Below, piece by piece: positions 52,141 to 62,448 of a stretch of 64,000 nt of DNA. A model generated the notes under the pieces. That model did not search any database. It was not told where the DNA came from and saw only the letters and a program-made list of their open reading frames with translations. The position numbers and the translations under genes were made by a program. The DNA lies in assembly GCA_030704615.1 (NCBI GenBank), contig CM060733.1:47802001-47866000 (forward strand), written 5' to 3'. Each line of letters begins with the position of its first letter. Position 1 is the first letter of the stretch. The stretch comes from Takakia lepidozioides (Eukaryota > Streptophyta > Takakiopsida > Takakiales > Takakiaceae).

Positions 52141-55100
52141 CCGGTCATGAACATGTCCCTAACCCCTCTTCACAAGGTAACCGGGTAGAGAACCTGTTGC
52201 GGCTTATGGTTTGGAATACTAAGTTCCTAACATAGCCTACACCTGTACCTGCATCCACCACAAGCACTCCTATGGTTGGCTGGTCATCACCTCCAACCTC
52301 ACCACAGGAGAAACAATGATGGTCTGGCTGGTCATCACCCCAGCCTCACCATCGACAGCATGCTCTAGGACTGGCCGGTGATCAAATCCGGACCAATCAC
52401 CTATAAAAACAAGCGCCCACACAAAACTAGCATGGCGCACAGTCAAGCATGCAGGTATGGAGGGGATCCAAACACAAGAAATCAGATCGACAACTCCCCC
52501 ACACCAAAAACAACTCCACGGTGTTGCTCCTGCAAGGACACCCCAGCCCAAACCCGGACTGACTCTTGCCTCCACCTACGGAAAGGTCTTGGCCTAATGA
52601 GAGGGTGGAAACTACGAGGAAGAGAAGCTAAAGCAATGCCTAACCCCAGCATGCTCTCATCCCAACACTTTGCCTCTCCTCTCTACCCTCACTTGCATGA
52701 CCATGGGAATATCATGAAGATACTCCTCAAACCGCCCTCCACGAGCTTCAAAATTCGGCCTTCCAGACCACATGCCAGTCCTTAGGCAGTCCACCAGTGC
52801 CTCCACGAGTCAGCACAGGCCGTCCACAGGTCAACACGGGCCACCACAGACCAGCACAGGCCCACACAGCTCACTGGTCACAGCCGTCACAGTCCCACAG
52901 GCCACTGGGCACAGCCTGTCGCAGCCCCTCACAGCATGTCACAGCCTCAAAGGCCTCAAGCACGGCCTGTCACAGCCCCTCACAGCCCCTCACAGCCCCA
53001 AAGGCCATGGGCACGGCCTGTCATAGCCCCTCACAGCCCGTCACAGCCCCAAAGGCCTCAGGCACGGCCTGTCACAGCCCCTCACAGCCCGTCACAGCCC
53101 CAAAGGCCATGGGCACGGCCTGTCACAGCCCCTCACAGCCTCAAAGGCCTCAGGCACGGCCTGTCACAGCCCTCACAGCCCCTCACAGCCCCAAAGGCCA
53201 TGGGCACGGCCTGTCACAGCCCCTCACAGCCCGTCACAGCCCCAAAGGCCATGGGCACGGCCTGTCACAGCCCCTCACAGCCCCTCACAGCCCAAAGGCC
53301 TCAGGCACGGCCTGTCACAGCCCCTCACAGCCCGTCACAGCCCCAAAGGCCATGGGCACGGCCTGTCACAGCCCGTCACAGCCCGTCACAGCCTCAAAGG
53401 CCTCAGGCACGGCCTGTCACAGCCCCTCACAGCCCGTCACAGCCCCAAAGGCCATGGGCACAGTCTGTCACAGCTTGCCACAGCCTGTCACAGCCCCACG
53501 GGGCACAGGGCACAGCCTGTCACAGCCCATCACAGCCCATCACAGCTTGCCACAGCCTATCACAGCCCGTCACAGCCCCAAAGGCCATGGGCACAGCCTG
53601 TCACAGCCCGTCACAGCCCCACAGGCCTCAGGGCACAGCCTGTCACAGCCCCGCACAGCCCGTCACAGCCCCAAAGGCCACTGGGCACAGCCTGTCACAG
53701 CCTGACACAGCCCGTCACAGCCCCACAGGGCACAGGGCACAGCCTGTCACAGCCCATCACAGCCCATCACAGCCTGTCACAGCTTGCCACAGCCTGTCAC
53801 AGCCCGTCACAGCCCCACAGGCCAGAGGGCACAGCCCATCACAGCCCGTCACAGCTCCACAGGGCACAGGGCACAGCCTGTCACAGCCCATCACAGCCCA
53901 TCACAGCCTGTCACAGCTTGCCACAGCCCATCACAGCCCGTCACAGCCCCACAGGCCACTGGGCACAGCCCGTCACAGCCCGTCACAGCTCGCCACAGCC
54001 TGACACAGCCCGTCACAGCCCGTCACAGCTTGCCACAGCCCATCACAGCCCGTCACAGCCCACAGGCCACTGGGCACAGCCCGCCACAGCCCGTCACAGC
54101 TCGCCACAGCCTGACACAGCCCGTCACAGCCCCACAGGGCACAGGGCACAGCCTGTCACAGCTTGCCACAGCCTGTCACAGCCCCACACATGGCCGCTCT
54201 GGCAGTTTAGCCATTTCTCCAAGGGGTTTAGCCACGCCAAGCTAGGGTTTGTGTCTCTTGGACTCTAGGCTTCTTTCCACCGAGCTATGGTGGCTGTGAG
54301 GAAATCAGCAAGGTATCCTTGCTCTTTCGGCTCCCACACACCACCATAGTAGCCCTAAGCCATGAGGTGGTTGCCACAAACCAAGCCTTCTTTCTCACTT
54401 AGCCTCCCCAAACACGCCACTAAACTCAATGGCAAACAACCAAGCCCTGCTGGTTCCCAGCCCTTGTGAGCACTCATTCAAGCACTCTCATTGGCCATAA
54501 CATCTGTCTTAGAGCCTATTCCAGCTCTCTACATCTGTTGCTTCAAGAGTTGCGCTCCCTTCAAGCTTGAAGTTGAAACCCCAACTCACATAGGCCCTAC
54601 AAGTGCTTTTCTTTCACTCCACGTGGAAACCAGCCCTAGACCTTCCGTTCTAGTTCTCTAAGGCTTGAAAACAAGAGCCTCAATGGGCTGAAGGCATGCT
54701 CCACACATGCCCCACTCTCACCATAAGATAATCAGCTCCTTTGCTTCATTTCTTGCACCCACAAACCTGAAAATACAAGCTTCAGCAGGCTGAAAGCATG
54801 CTCTACATGCCCTACAGGGAAACCAGCCCCTTCCTTCCTTTCTTGCACTCCCACACCTAAAAGTGCAAGCCTTCACCAGGCTGATAGCATGCTCCACACA
54901 TACATTGCCCTCACATAAGGGAAGTCAGCCCTTCCCTCTTCCTTGCTTGCCCTCCAAGCTTGAAGATGGAAGCTTCAATGAGCTGAATACATGCTCCACA
55001 CATGCAACCTCTTCACACAAGAGATATCAGCCCCCTATCTTGGCTCCTTGGCTCCTTGATGCTCTCTAAGACAAGACTAAGCACTCCATAGCCTTTGCCA

Positions 55101-55720
55101 AGCTCCTGAAACCCTAAGGCTTACATTTCCAGCCACAAGACACTTCTCTTGTGGTGCAAGAACTCTTCTTCCAAGCTCTGAAACCCTAGGTGCACATTCC
55201 ATGGCCTTGCCGCACCTCTTAGCTCCTGTTCCAGCCCTGCTCTTGCCATGACAAGAGCCCTCTCAATGCTGAAGCTCGAGATTGAAACCCAATCTCACCA
55301 TACTCCTCAAAGTGCACTGATTTGCCCCAAGCAAAATCAGCCCTTTCGTTTGGTCTTGCAATCCTTCACACAATGAAAGCTCGCATTCCCAAGTCCAGTT
55401 CTCAGCTTTGCCACCAAAGCCACTATAACCTGCTCTTGACTAGTCCTCTTCCCAATCGTGCTTGCTCATGCATGTACACAATCTGGAACCATCAAGGTGC
55501 TCTGGAATTACCTGCAGCATGGTGCTTTCATCTCTAAAGCTGAAGATCGAATGCCAAGGTCTACCACCTCGTAACCCACATCGCCTCCGCTTCTAACAAC
55601 TAAGAGCTCCACGGTGCTCCTTGCATAACAACTTGGTTTCTCTCATTCTCAAGCAAAAACCACAAGTGCTACAACTAACTCGTATCTGGCACTCACAGAT
55701 ACGAGCTGATCTTTCTCGAG
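52141..55720 (-). other. Leader of the DNMT element (non-coding)
   Basis: About 3.6 kb between 5' LTR module and gag. It includes a minisatellite at 52797-54190 and, next to the LTR, a perfect 9-bp stem (CTCGTATCT/AGATACGAG, about 55679-55705). No tRNA-type primer site starting TGG follows the LTR edge. ORFs in 54200-55720 are short and lack domains. Confidence 0.7.
52797..54190. repeat. 1.4-kb CACAGCC minisatellite
   Basis: More than 100 units of about 10 bp (TCACAGCCCC, TCACAGCCCG and variants), organised in the first half into higher-order units of about 60-70 bp by CAAAGGCCATGGGCACGGCC-like spacers. Long open frames through it (302 and 355 residues) only read the repeat. Confidence 0.95.
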
Positions 55721-56047
55721 TGATAAAGAAGAAGAATACAAGCACAAGCTCATGCGAGCTCACAAAGCTGAAGCATAAACTCATGCATATATAACCTCAT
55801 CACTCAAATACAAGTCAAGCCAAGTGCACCCCACGCCATGGGGAATCCACACTACGGCGCCATAGCTAGGCGCGGTGAGGCTCAACTCGAGAAAGATGAG
55901 CCTCCCGCGCTTGCCGTGAAGATAACCACTCCAGGGCCTAAATCTGCCTTGACCCCTGGATTGACACTTGGGCCAATCCCAAATGTCAATATGTAAAAGC
56001 TAGCTATTTCCTAGCTAGTTTCACACTAGTGGTAAAATAACTTGACA
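55721..56047 (-). repeat. 5' LTR module T'
   Basis: 327 bp matching 44061-44385 with two 1-base differences. Outer end TGTCAAG (reverse strand); inner end TTTATCA against leader CTCGAG. TATATA box at 55788-55793. Confidence 0.85.
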
Positions 56048-56050
56048 ATG
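56046..56050. repeat. Target-site duplication CAATG, right
   Basis: Partner of 43864-43868. Its first two bases are also the terminal CA of an outer LTR end read as TGTC...GACA. Confidence 0.8.
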
Positions 56051-57312
56051 CAAACAGAACAGATTGGGATACAAAGCTGCTGACAGCTTTGTGGTCATAC
56101 AGGACTTCATATAAAGTCACCACTAAGTATACACCATTCCAATTAGTTTATGGTATGGAAGCTTTACTTCCAGTGGAATTCCTGTTACCTACCATGAGGA
56201 CGGAATGGGGAAAGAGAATGGAATTGCAAGATTCAATTAAGGTCAGGAAACATGAATTATACCATGTGGAAGAAATACGTGCTGATGCAGTTGATAACAT
56301 GACCAGAATTCAGATGAAGAGAAAGGAACAGTTTGATGAAGGCAAGTTAAAGACTTTTAAGACGGGAGATTTGGTTCTCTGGTTGCAGAAGAAGGGAAAA
56401 ATTAAAGCTTCTAAGCTTAAATCACCATGGAAAAGACCTTATGTCATACAGAAGATGTATGATAACAACACCGCCATGTTACAAACCATTAACAAAGAGA
56501 TGCTGGGAAGAGTCAATGCCAATAAGTTGAAGGGGTACAGTGGTATCCATGACAAACCATTACAGCATGATTTGCATGTTGAAACGCAGAAGCAGTCACG
56601 GGTTACGCCAGTGATACCAATGGAGTATGGAGCACTTATCGCTAGGACGAGCATATATGACCAGGGCGGGCAGTACAAGCGCGACACAGCCTATCACAAC
56701 CCATCAAGGCGCGACACAACCTATCACAGCCCATCATGGCGCGACACAGCCTATTACAGCCCATCACAGTGTGGCACAACCTATCACAGCCCAACACGAC
56801 ACGACACAGCCTATCACAGCCCATCACGGTGTCACAAAGCCTATCACAACCTACCACAGCGTGTCACAGCCTATCACAGCGTACCACAGTATGACACAGC
56901 CTGTCACAGCTCAACACAGCTTACTGGGGTTACACAGTCCATAGAATCCGTGACATGTGGACGTGGGTTAACATCTGGACAGTGGCCGGTGGAAAAATGG
57001 ACGGAGGCACGTTTAGAAATGGACACGTGGACGCCAGGGCGAGACACACAGCCGGACATGGATTGCAAAGGCGAGTGTCATCAAGGAAGAAGACAAAATT
57101 GGCCGTCAAAGTACCTACCTGACACATTAACTTATTATGGGCCCATTAATGCATACAGGGAAAGGGTAACGGAACCCTTTAAAAGTACCGAAAAGCAAAA
57201 TCCATCTCACATGTGCTATCCTAGTGGACAATCCAGAGTGGAAAATCCATGGAAGGGAATTAAATCTAAAATCCAGTCACAGCAGTTACAGCCAATCATA
57301 AGCCAGAAGTAG
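56051..57312 (+). pseudogene. gypsy A copy 2 integrase C-terminal part
   Basis: Continues the integrase split at 43863: TKLLTALWSYRTSYKVTTKY, TPFQLVYGMEALLPVEF, then the GPY/F-like region TGDLVLWLQKKGKIKASKLK and SPWKRPYVIQKMYDNNTAML. After about residue 180 the frame runs through the CACAGCC minisatellite (56680-56930) as YHSPSRxDTAYHSP-like repeats, then a unique tail to 57312. The frame itself is open for 407 residues. Confidence 0.85.
56680..56930 (+). repeat. CACAGCC-type minisatellite within integrase tail
   Basis: Units such as GACACAGCCTATCACAGCCC in register with codons (period mostly 30 bases, so frame is kept). Confidence 0.85.
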
Positions 57313-57411
57313 GATCAAGAAATTCGAGGGATTTTAAGCGCAAGAGTCGGCGTTGTTCCAAGTAACGGGCGTCTCGACGGGACAGACCATCAATGCTATA
57401 GCTTTGAAGCT

Positions 57412-59330
57412 ATGGAGGAACTAACAGACTATACGCTCGCGATACTACTTACGCAGTGGCACGGGGATAGAAGAACAGAGAGTATCTTTTCTCTTAATCG
57501 ATGCTTGCAAGCCCCGCAGGCTTACAAGAAATTACCCATAGCATTTTGTGGCAACCATACGTTTATGCTTTGTGCCCTACAGGCATTTCTTCAATTGTTA
57601 CAGCCAAAACCTTTCTGTGGGTCTAGAATGAAGAGAGTGAGAGGAATGGAAGAAATCAGGGTGAAGAGCACCACAATCCTGCAGAAACAAACGATTGTTA
57701 CTCCACAGGCGGTACAGTTACTGAAGGAGCTGCGATTAGAAGGATTGCAAAGCAAAGATTGGACATTGCATCATAGGCAGTACATGTTACAATTCTTGCA
57801 GAACTTTGAGCCTAGGACATGAGCAACAACGGTGAAGGGAGTTGAATTAGAAGTCACTCCCCTATACCTACAATTGTTTGAATTGCCATCAGGTCAGGTG
57901 CATGTGGAGGAGCACAGGGCAAGACTGCAAATAGGGGACTTATTCCAAGAAGGGAGTTTCTTTAAAACTCAGGGTTATGCTTGTACCAAGGCCGTGTACC
58001 CAGGGCTAAGAGAGGTAGGCCAGGTATTGAACGTTCTGTTTGCCATGAAACAGAACCAACAGTATTTGAGCAGATCCTTCACAGAGGAAATACTCAAAGC
58101 CCTGAGAGGAGAAGAGGTCGTTTGGGCGGATATAATGTACAACGGACTGGTAGAGGAGATGAAGAGATTACAAGGCACTGCCGCAAAGTCTCCTATCATA
58201 GTGTCTGGGCCAATCATTGCAAAAATTATTCTAGACTCGTGCATACTTGATGCGAGAGAAAGGAAGGAGATGGGAGTGTTTGAGACAGCAACCACTGCCA
58301 TAGAAGAGCAAGGTTCTTCACAGGGTGAAGGGGGATTGGCAGAGCATCAACAGCCTAAGAGGCAGAGGAAAGCAATCACATTAGAAGCAGAACCATTGGC
58401 TAGGAGACAGCCAGATGAAGAAGTTACTCATACTCTTGTGCAAGAGGGGGCACAACAGCACAGAGAGATGTGGGTACAAACAACGCAACCTGTGGAGAGA
58501 GAACATGAGGTTACTTCAGTATCACAACCATCACAGCCAAATGATCGGCTTGTCACAGAGTTACCACAAGTTGTCCATGCAGTTCCACCACAAATAATTG
58601 ATTTGGAGAAAGAAGGGTTAGATATCCCCACTACAGAACAGCTGGTGGCAGAAATTGAGAAGGGGGACCTTCTCTATGAAAATTCTGGTTTGGTCAGGGA
58701 AACAGTGATTCCGGAGGTACAGCGGTTGTCCAGGGGAAACCTGCTATTGTTGTAATACCCACACCTCTGACGGAGGTACCACAGGTAGAATGTCAAGACA
58801 CTACAGCACCTGTAGCGGATGAGGTGGTTCAGGAAGAAAATCTGGTGAGGCAATGGCCTGAATGGTTCGTGAGGCATCACACTGTTGAGGATCAGGGAGA
58901 ACAGCAGCAAGCTCACCATGATGACCCTCAACAAGCCATGCTTATGAGTTCCATAAGCAGGACACTTAATTTGTTGGGCACTTATGTCAAATCCCATGTT
59001 CCAACTACCCAATTGACAACTTTGAGGGAGGAACTCAGGAAGGAGTTTGAGGCTCGACTTGCCACTGAGTGTGCAAACAAGGTCGATGAGGAGGTCACTC
59101 TCAAGATACAGCAAGACTTAGAGAGTACAGAAGCTGCTTTGCAATTGGCCAAGGAACAATTGATTGAGGCAGGCCTCGCGCAAGACCTGTTGCACGAAAC
59201 ACATAAGCAACAACTATACCAAATGCAGGTGAAGCATGAAAGCAAGTTGCAAGAAGTGAATGCATTACATACGGAGTTGCAGACAGTGCATGACATGATG
59301 GCCATACAATGTGCTACACTAACCAGGTTT
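57412..59330 (+). pseudogene. gypsy A ORF3 downstream of pol, unknown function
   Basis: About 640 codons after integrase, broken by an in-frame TGA (57820-57822) and a frameshift near 58715. Parts: RTESIFSLNRCLQAPQAYKK; VEEHRARLQIGDLFQEGSF; AKSPIIVSGPIIAKIILDSC; GLDIPTTEQLVAEIEKGDLL; and a C-terminal coiled coil (LREELRKEFEARLATE ... LQLAKEQLIEAGLAQD). The same protein is found in fragments at 30994-31570, so it belongs to the element family. The position matches where some plant gypsy lineages keep an env-like or accessory ORF, but I see no signal peptide or membrane span, and do not recognise the domain. Confidence 0.7.
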
Positions 59331-59332
59331 GG

Positions 59333-60740
59333 GGCCTGGGGATGTCCGGGAGGATGTCATCCTGATCAGAAAGCTCCCTGTCGTCCTCCTCAACAGGGTC
59401 AGCCACCTGCGAAACCACCTCCAGCACTCTCCCCGTCTCTACTGCCCTCTCCCTGGCTTCACCTCGAATTTGCACAATCCGTGCTCTTTCTGGTGTTCTT
59501 TCCTCTCCTCCACTCTCCACCGTATGGGTAATTGCAGGGGCTGCTCTTGCCCGCGATGGTCTAACCGGTGTGTTGCTGCCTCTTTGTGGTGTCTTGGAGG
59601 GATCCACCGTCTCTGTGCATCCCTCACTTACATGGGAATCTGTCAGTTCGGAACCCCTGGCCTCTTCAGTGGCCTTTTCTCTTTCCTCCTGGCTAGCCTT
59701 GTGTCTTGCCTGTTCTTTTGCCCTCTCTTTTGCCCTCTCACGGGCTTTCTGTTTCTTATTAGGGCTAGCAGCAAGGAAGCCTGGATGGACGACCACCTTT
59801 GAGGTAGGCGAACTGACACCCTCGCGCGCACTGCGAACTCCCCCCTCCGCAGCCCGTGACGGCTCTCGCGCCAGGGATTGCACGTGCTTGGCTTTCTTCT
59901 TCTTCTTTGCTTGGACGGGCCCTACTGCTTCTGCATCAACAACCTCCATTGCCGGATCTGCTGTTCTCACTTCCTCACGCCCTTCACCTGCCATGAGGCC
60001 TGCACCAACCTCCCCAATGCCTATTCTGTCGTACTCTCGCTGCAGGTCCTCCCGTCCACCAACAAAAGGTTGAAGTTTGCCCTCTCGCTCCAAGGTGGGC
60101 GGTTCAAACATGCGATGAGTTGCAGCAGTCGATGATACCACTAGCGTGCCGGGCTCGTCGTCACTCTGTCATTTCCAAAATCGTGAGAACCAACATCGGT
60201 GCCAAAACCAGCATCGCAACCACCATAACAACAATCGTGTAACAAAAATGAAAACATAACAAGTTTAGGAAGTATGGAGAGCCATGCAACAACAATGAAA
60301 ACAAATGCAACCATTGTCTGAGAATGACATGCACAAGCAGCCTTCTCCAGAGCTGCCGGATTTGCACATGCATTGCAAACAATCTAAGGTTCACTCAACT
60401 ATCTAAGGTTCACTCATCCAGCGAAGCCAAGATGAAGATGCCAAAACAAAGCGAGGCAACAAAGCAAAAGCGAAAGCAAAAGCGAAATCGAACAAAGCGA
60501 AAGCAGAAGTGGCTTGCCTGAGAGTACTCGGCTTCAGTTGGCGCGGGTTGTGAGCAAGACACTGAAATCTCCTCCTGGAGCTTTAGTTTGGCTATGCGAG
60601 AGATTGGCCGTCGTCCGTAGTACAGAGCTTTCAACTTCCGCCGCGGTCTGGATGTGAGGTCTCTCTCAGGAGAGCCACGCCCTTCAGGCGGCATAAGTCC
60701 CAGCCAAAATGGAAAAAGATCTCCGTTTTTGGGGTACATG
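59333..60740 (-). pseudogene. M-family 5' fragment (copy III), inverted
   Basis: Reverse-strand 5' part of the M gene. Exon 1 (60739-60533) reads MYPKNGDLFPFWLGLMPPEG, RRPISRIAKLKLQEEISVSC and ends AEYSQ at a GC donor (CAG/GCAAGC), as in copy I. After an intron (about 60532-60175) exon 2 runs 60174-59333: SDDEPGTLVVSSTAATHRMF, a Lys-rich and Glu-rich segment, TDSHVSEGCTETVDPSKTPQ and DDILPDIPRPQ. In this copy the exon 2 frame is open throughout (275 residues), while copy I has a one-base shift in the Lys run. It stops exactly where gypsy A ORF3 begins at 59330. Exon 1 sits beside palindrome array 2. Confidence 0.75.
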
Positions 60741-62448
60741 CCTCGAATAGCATGTTAAGCCAAGATTAGCATCAGATTTAGGGTACGTATCCAGGAAGCC
60801 ATGTGTCGCCAGCCCGAATGAAAACGGACGGCGGTGGACATTTATTGCCCAACTGCGCAATTAAATGTCGGATGAAGCCCTCCATGTCGGATGAAAAACG
60901 ACGGAACTCGGCCCGGAATTTCCAACGTAGAGGTAATTCGGAGCGCTGCAGGATGGAAATCCGGCGCCGGATTTCCATCCTACAGGTAATTCGGAGAGCA
61001 GCAGGATGGAAATTCAGCGCCGAATTTCCATCCTGCAAGGTAGGGCGGCGCGCAAAATTTCCCTCACGTAGGTAATTCAGAAGCGGATGGATGGAAATCC
61101 GGCGCCGGATTTCCATCCGCGCAGGTAGGGCGGCGCGCGAAATTTCCCTCACGCAGGTAATTCGGAGTCAAGCAGGATGGAAATTTAGCGCCGAATTTCC
61201 ATCCTGCAAGGTAGGGCGGCGCGCGAAATTTCCCTCACGCAGGTAATTCAGAAGCGGATGGATGGAAATCCGGCGCTGGATTTCCATCCGCGCAGGTAGG
61301 GCGGCTCGCGAAATTTCCCTCACGCAGGTAATTCGGAGGCGGATGGATGGAAATCCGGCGCAGGATTTCCATCCGTGCAGGTAGGGCGGCGCGCGAAATT
61401 TCCCTCACGCAAGTAATTCGGAGGCGGATGGATGGAAATCCGGCGCCGAATTTCCATCCAGCAGGTAAGTCGGATCGCTGGCGTATGGATATTCGGCGCC
61501 GGATTTCCATCCGCAAGGTTGGTCGGATAGCGGATGGATGGAAATCCGGCGCCGAATTCCCATCCTGCAGGTAATTCGAATCCCGGATGGATGGAAATCC
61601 GGAGCCGAATTTCCATCCAGCAGGTAAGTCGGATCGCTGGCGTATGGATATTCGGCGCCAGATTTCCATCCGCAAGGTTGGTCAGAGAGCGGATGGATGG
61701 AAATCCGGCGCCGAATTTCCATCCTTCAGGTAATTCGAATCCCGGATGGATGGAAATCCGGCGCCGGATTTCCATCCGCAAGGTTGGTCGGAGAGCGGAT
61801 GGATGGAAATCGGGCGCCGAATTTCCATCCAGCAGGTAAGTCGGATCGCTGGCGTATGGATATTCGGCGCCGGATTTCCATCCGCAAGGTTGGTCGGAGA
61901 GCGGATGGATGGAAATCCGGCGCCGAATTTCCATCCAGCAGGTAAGTCGGATCGCTGGCGTATGGATATTTCCATTCGCCAGGTATTTCAAAGCGCCGAA
62001 TTACCTTCCTGCCGGTAATTCTGAGCGTGTCCGATTGATTTTTCGTAGAAAAACAAACCTAACTGTTTGTTTTGTGGCTGAAGTGCACTTGTAGACACGT
62101 TTTTCTTGGAATCTTTGACTTCTAGAGGCAAATCGGAAGAGCCCCGGACGGAAATTCGGCGCCGTTTTTCCATTCTGGGAGGTTTTTACGACTTCCTTTG
62201 AGGGGGCCCCGATGGAAATTCGGCGCCGAATTTCCATCCGGGGGATGGTCTCTGTCGGAGAGGTGCCGGCCTCTCCGCCGCTCTGTTGGATATTCGGTGC
62301 CGAATTTCCGTCCGGGGGTTGAAATATGACGGCCAGGTGCCGGCCTCTCCCCCCTCCCCGACTGCATTGGAACGGCCCCGGATGGAAATTTGGCGCCGTT
62401 TTTCCATCTGGGGAGGTTTTTATGTCGGCCAGTTTTCGGCCTGACCCC
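60625..62448 (+). repeat. 1.8-kb direct repeat, right copy, with palindrome array 2
   Basis: Partner of 28120-29793. The array (60940-62448) has the same units: GGCGCC-centred palindromes with CAGGTAATTCGGAGC, CAGGTAAGTCGGATCGCTGG and GCAAGGTTGGTCGGA linkers, in somewhat greater number. Non-array parts are almost unchanged between the two copies. Confidence 0.9.

Larger units (their letters stand above)
43869..56045 (-). mobile_element. Ty3/gypsy element encoding a cytosine DNA methyltransferase and PHD finger
   Basis: Complete 12.2 kb minus-strand LTR retrotransposon nested in the integrase of gypsy A. In element sense: 5' LTR module (56047-55721), long leader (55720-52141) with a 1.4 kb minisatellite, gag (52140-50701), protease-DNMT (50725-47969), RT-RNase H-integrase-PHD (to 44834), a polypurine tract (44586-44575) and 3' LTR modules (44574-43870). 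It is flanked by CAATG duplications. All three long ORFs are open. Copies of one LTR module (44061-44385 and 55721-56047) differ by only two 1-base indels, so insertion was recent on the scale of LTR divergence. Confidence 0.95.
34295..59330 (+). mobile_element. Ty3/gypsy element A, copy 2 (interrupted)
   Basis: Plus-strand element lacking both LTRs. Order: leader, ORF0, gag, protease, RT part 1, [3.8 kb of captured M gene replacing about 520 bp of RT], RT part 2, RNase H, integrase part 1, [12.2 kb minus-strand DNMT element], integrase part 2, and a 3' ORF. RT-RNase H-integrase order and the H2C2 integrase finger define Ty3/gypsy. It ends at 59330 against an inverted M fragment. Frameshifts are scattered through gag and pol. 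Confidence 0.9.

Noticed and set aside
52797-54003. ORFs of 302 and 355 residues rich in HSPSQP/ARPVTA
   Set aside because: They only read the CACAGCC minisatellite; no domain and frames change with repeat phase.
57412-59330. Envelope gene of a retrovirus-like element
   Set aside because: Position fits, but there is no signal peptide, membrane span or Cys pattern, and the C-terminus is a soluble coiled coil.
61320-61991. Long overlapping ORFs on both strands in the palindrome arrays (for example 223 residues; similar ones at 28298-29872)
   Set aside because: They translate palindromic repeats in several frames and strands at once with the same words; this is a by-product of symmetry and lack of stops, not coding.
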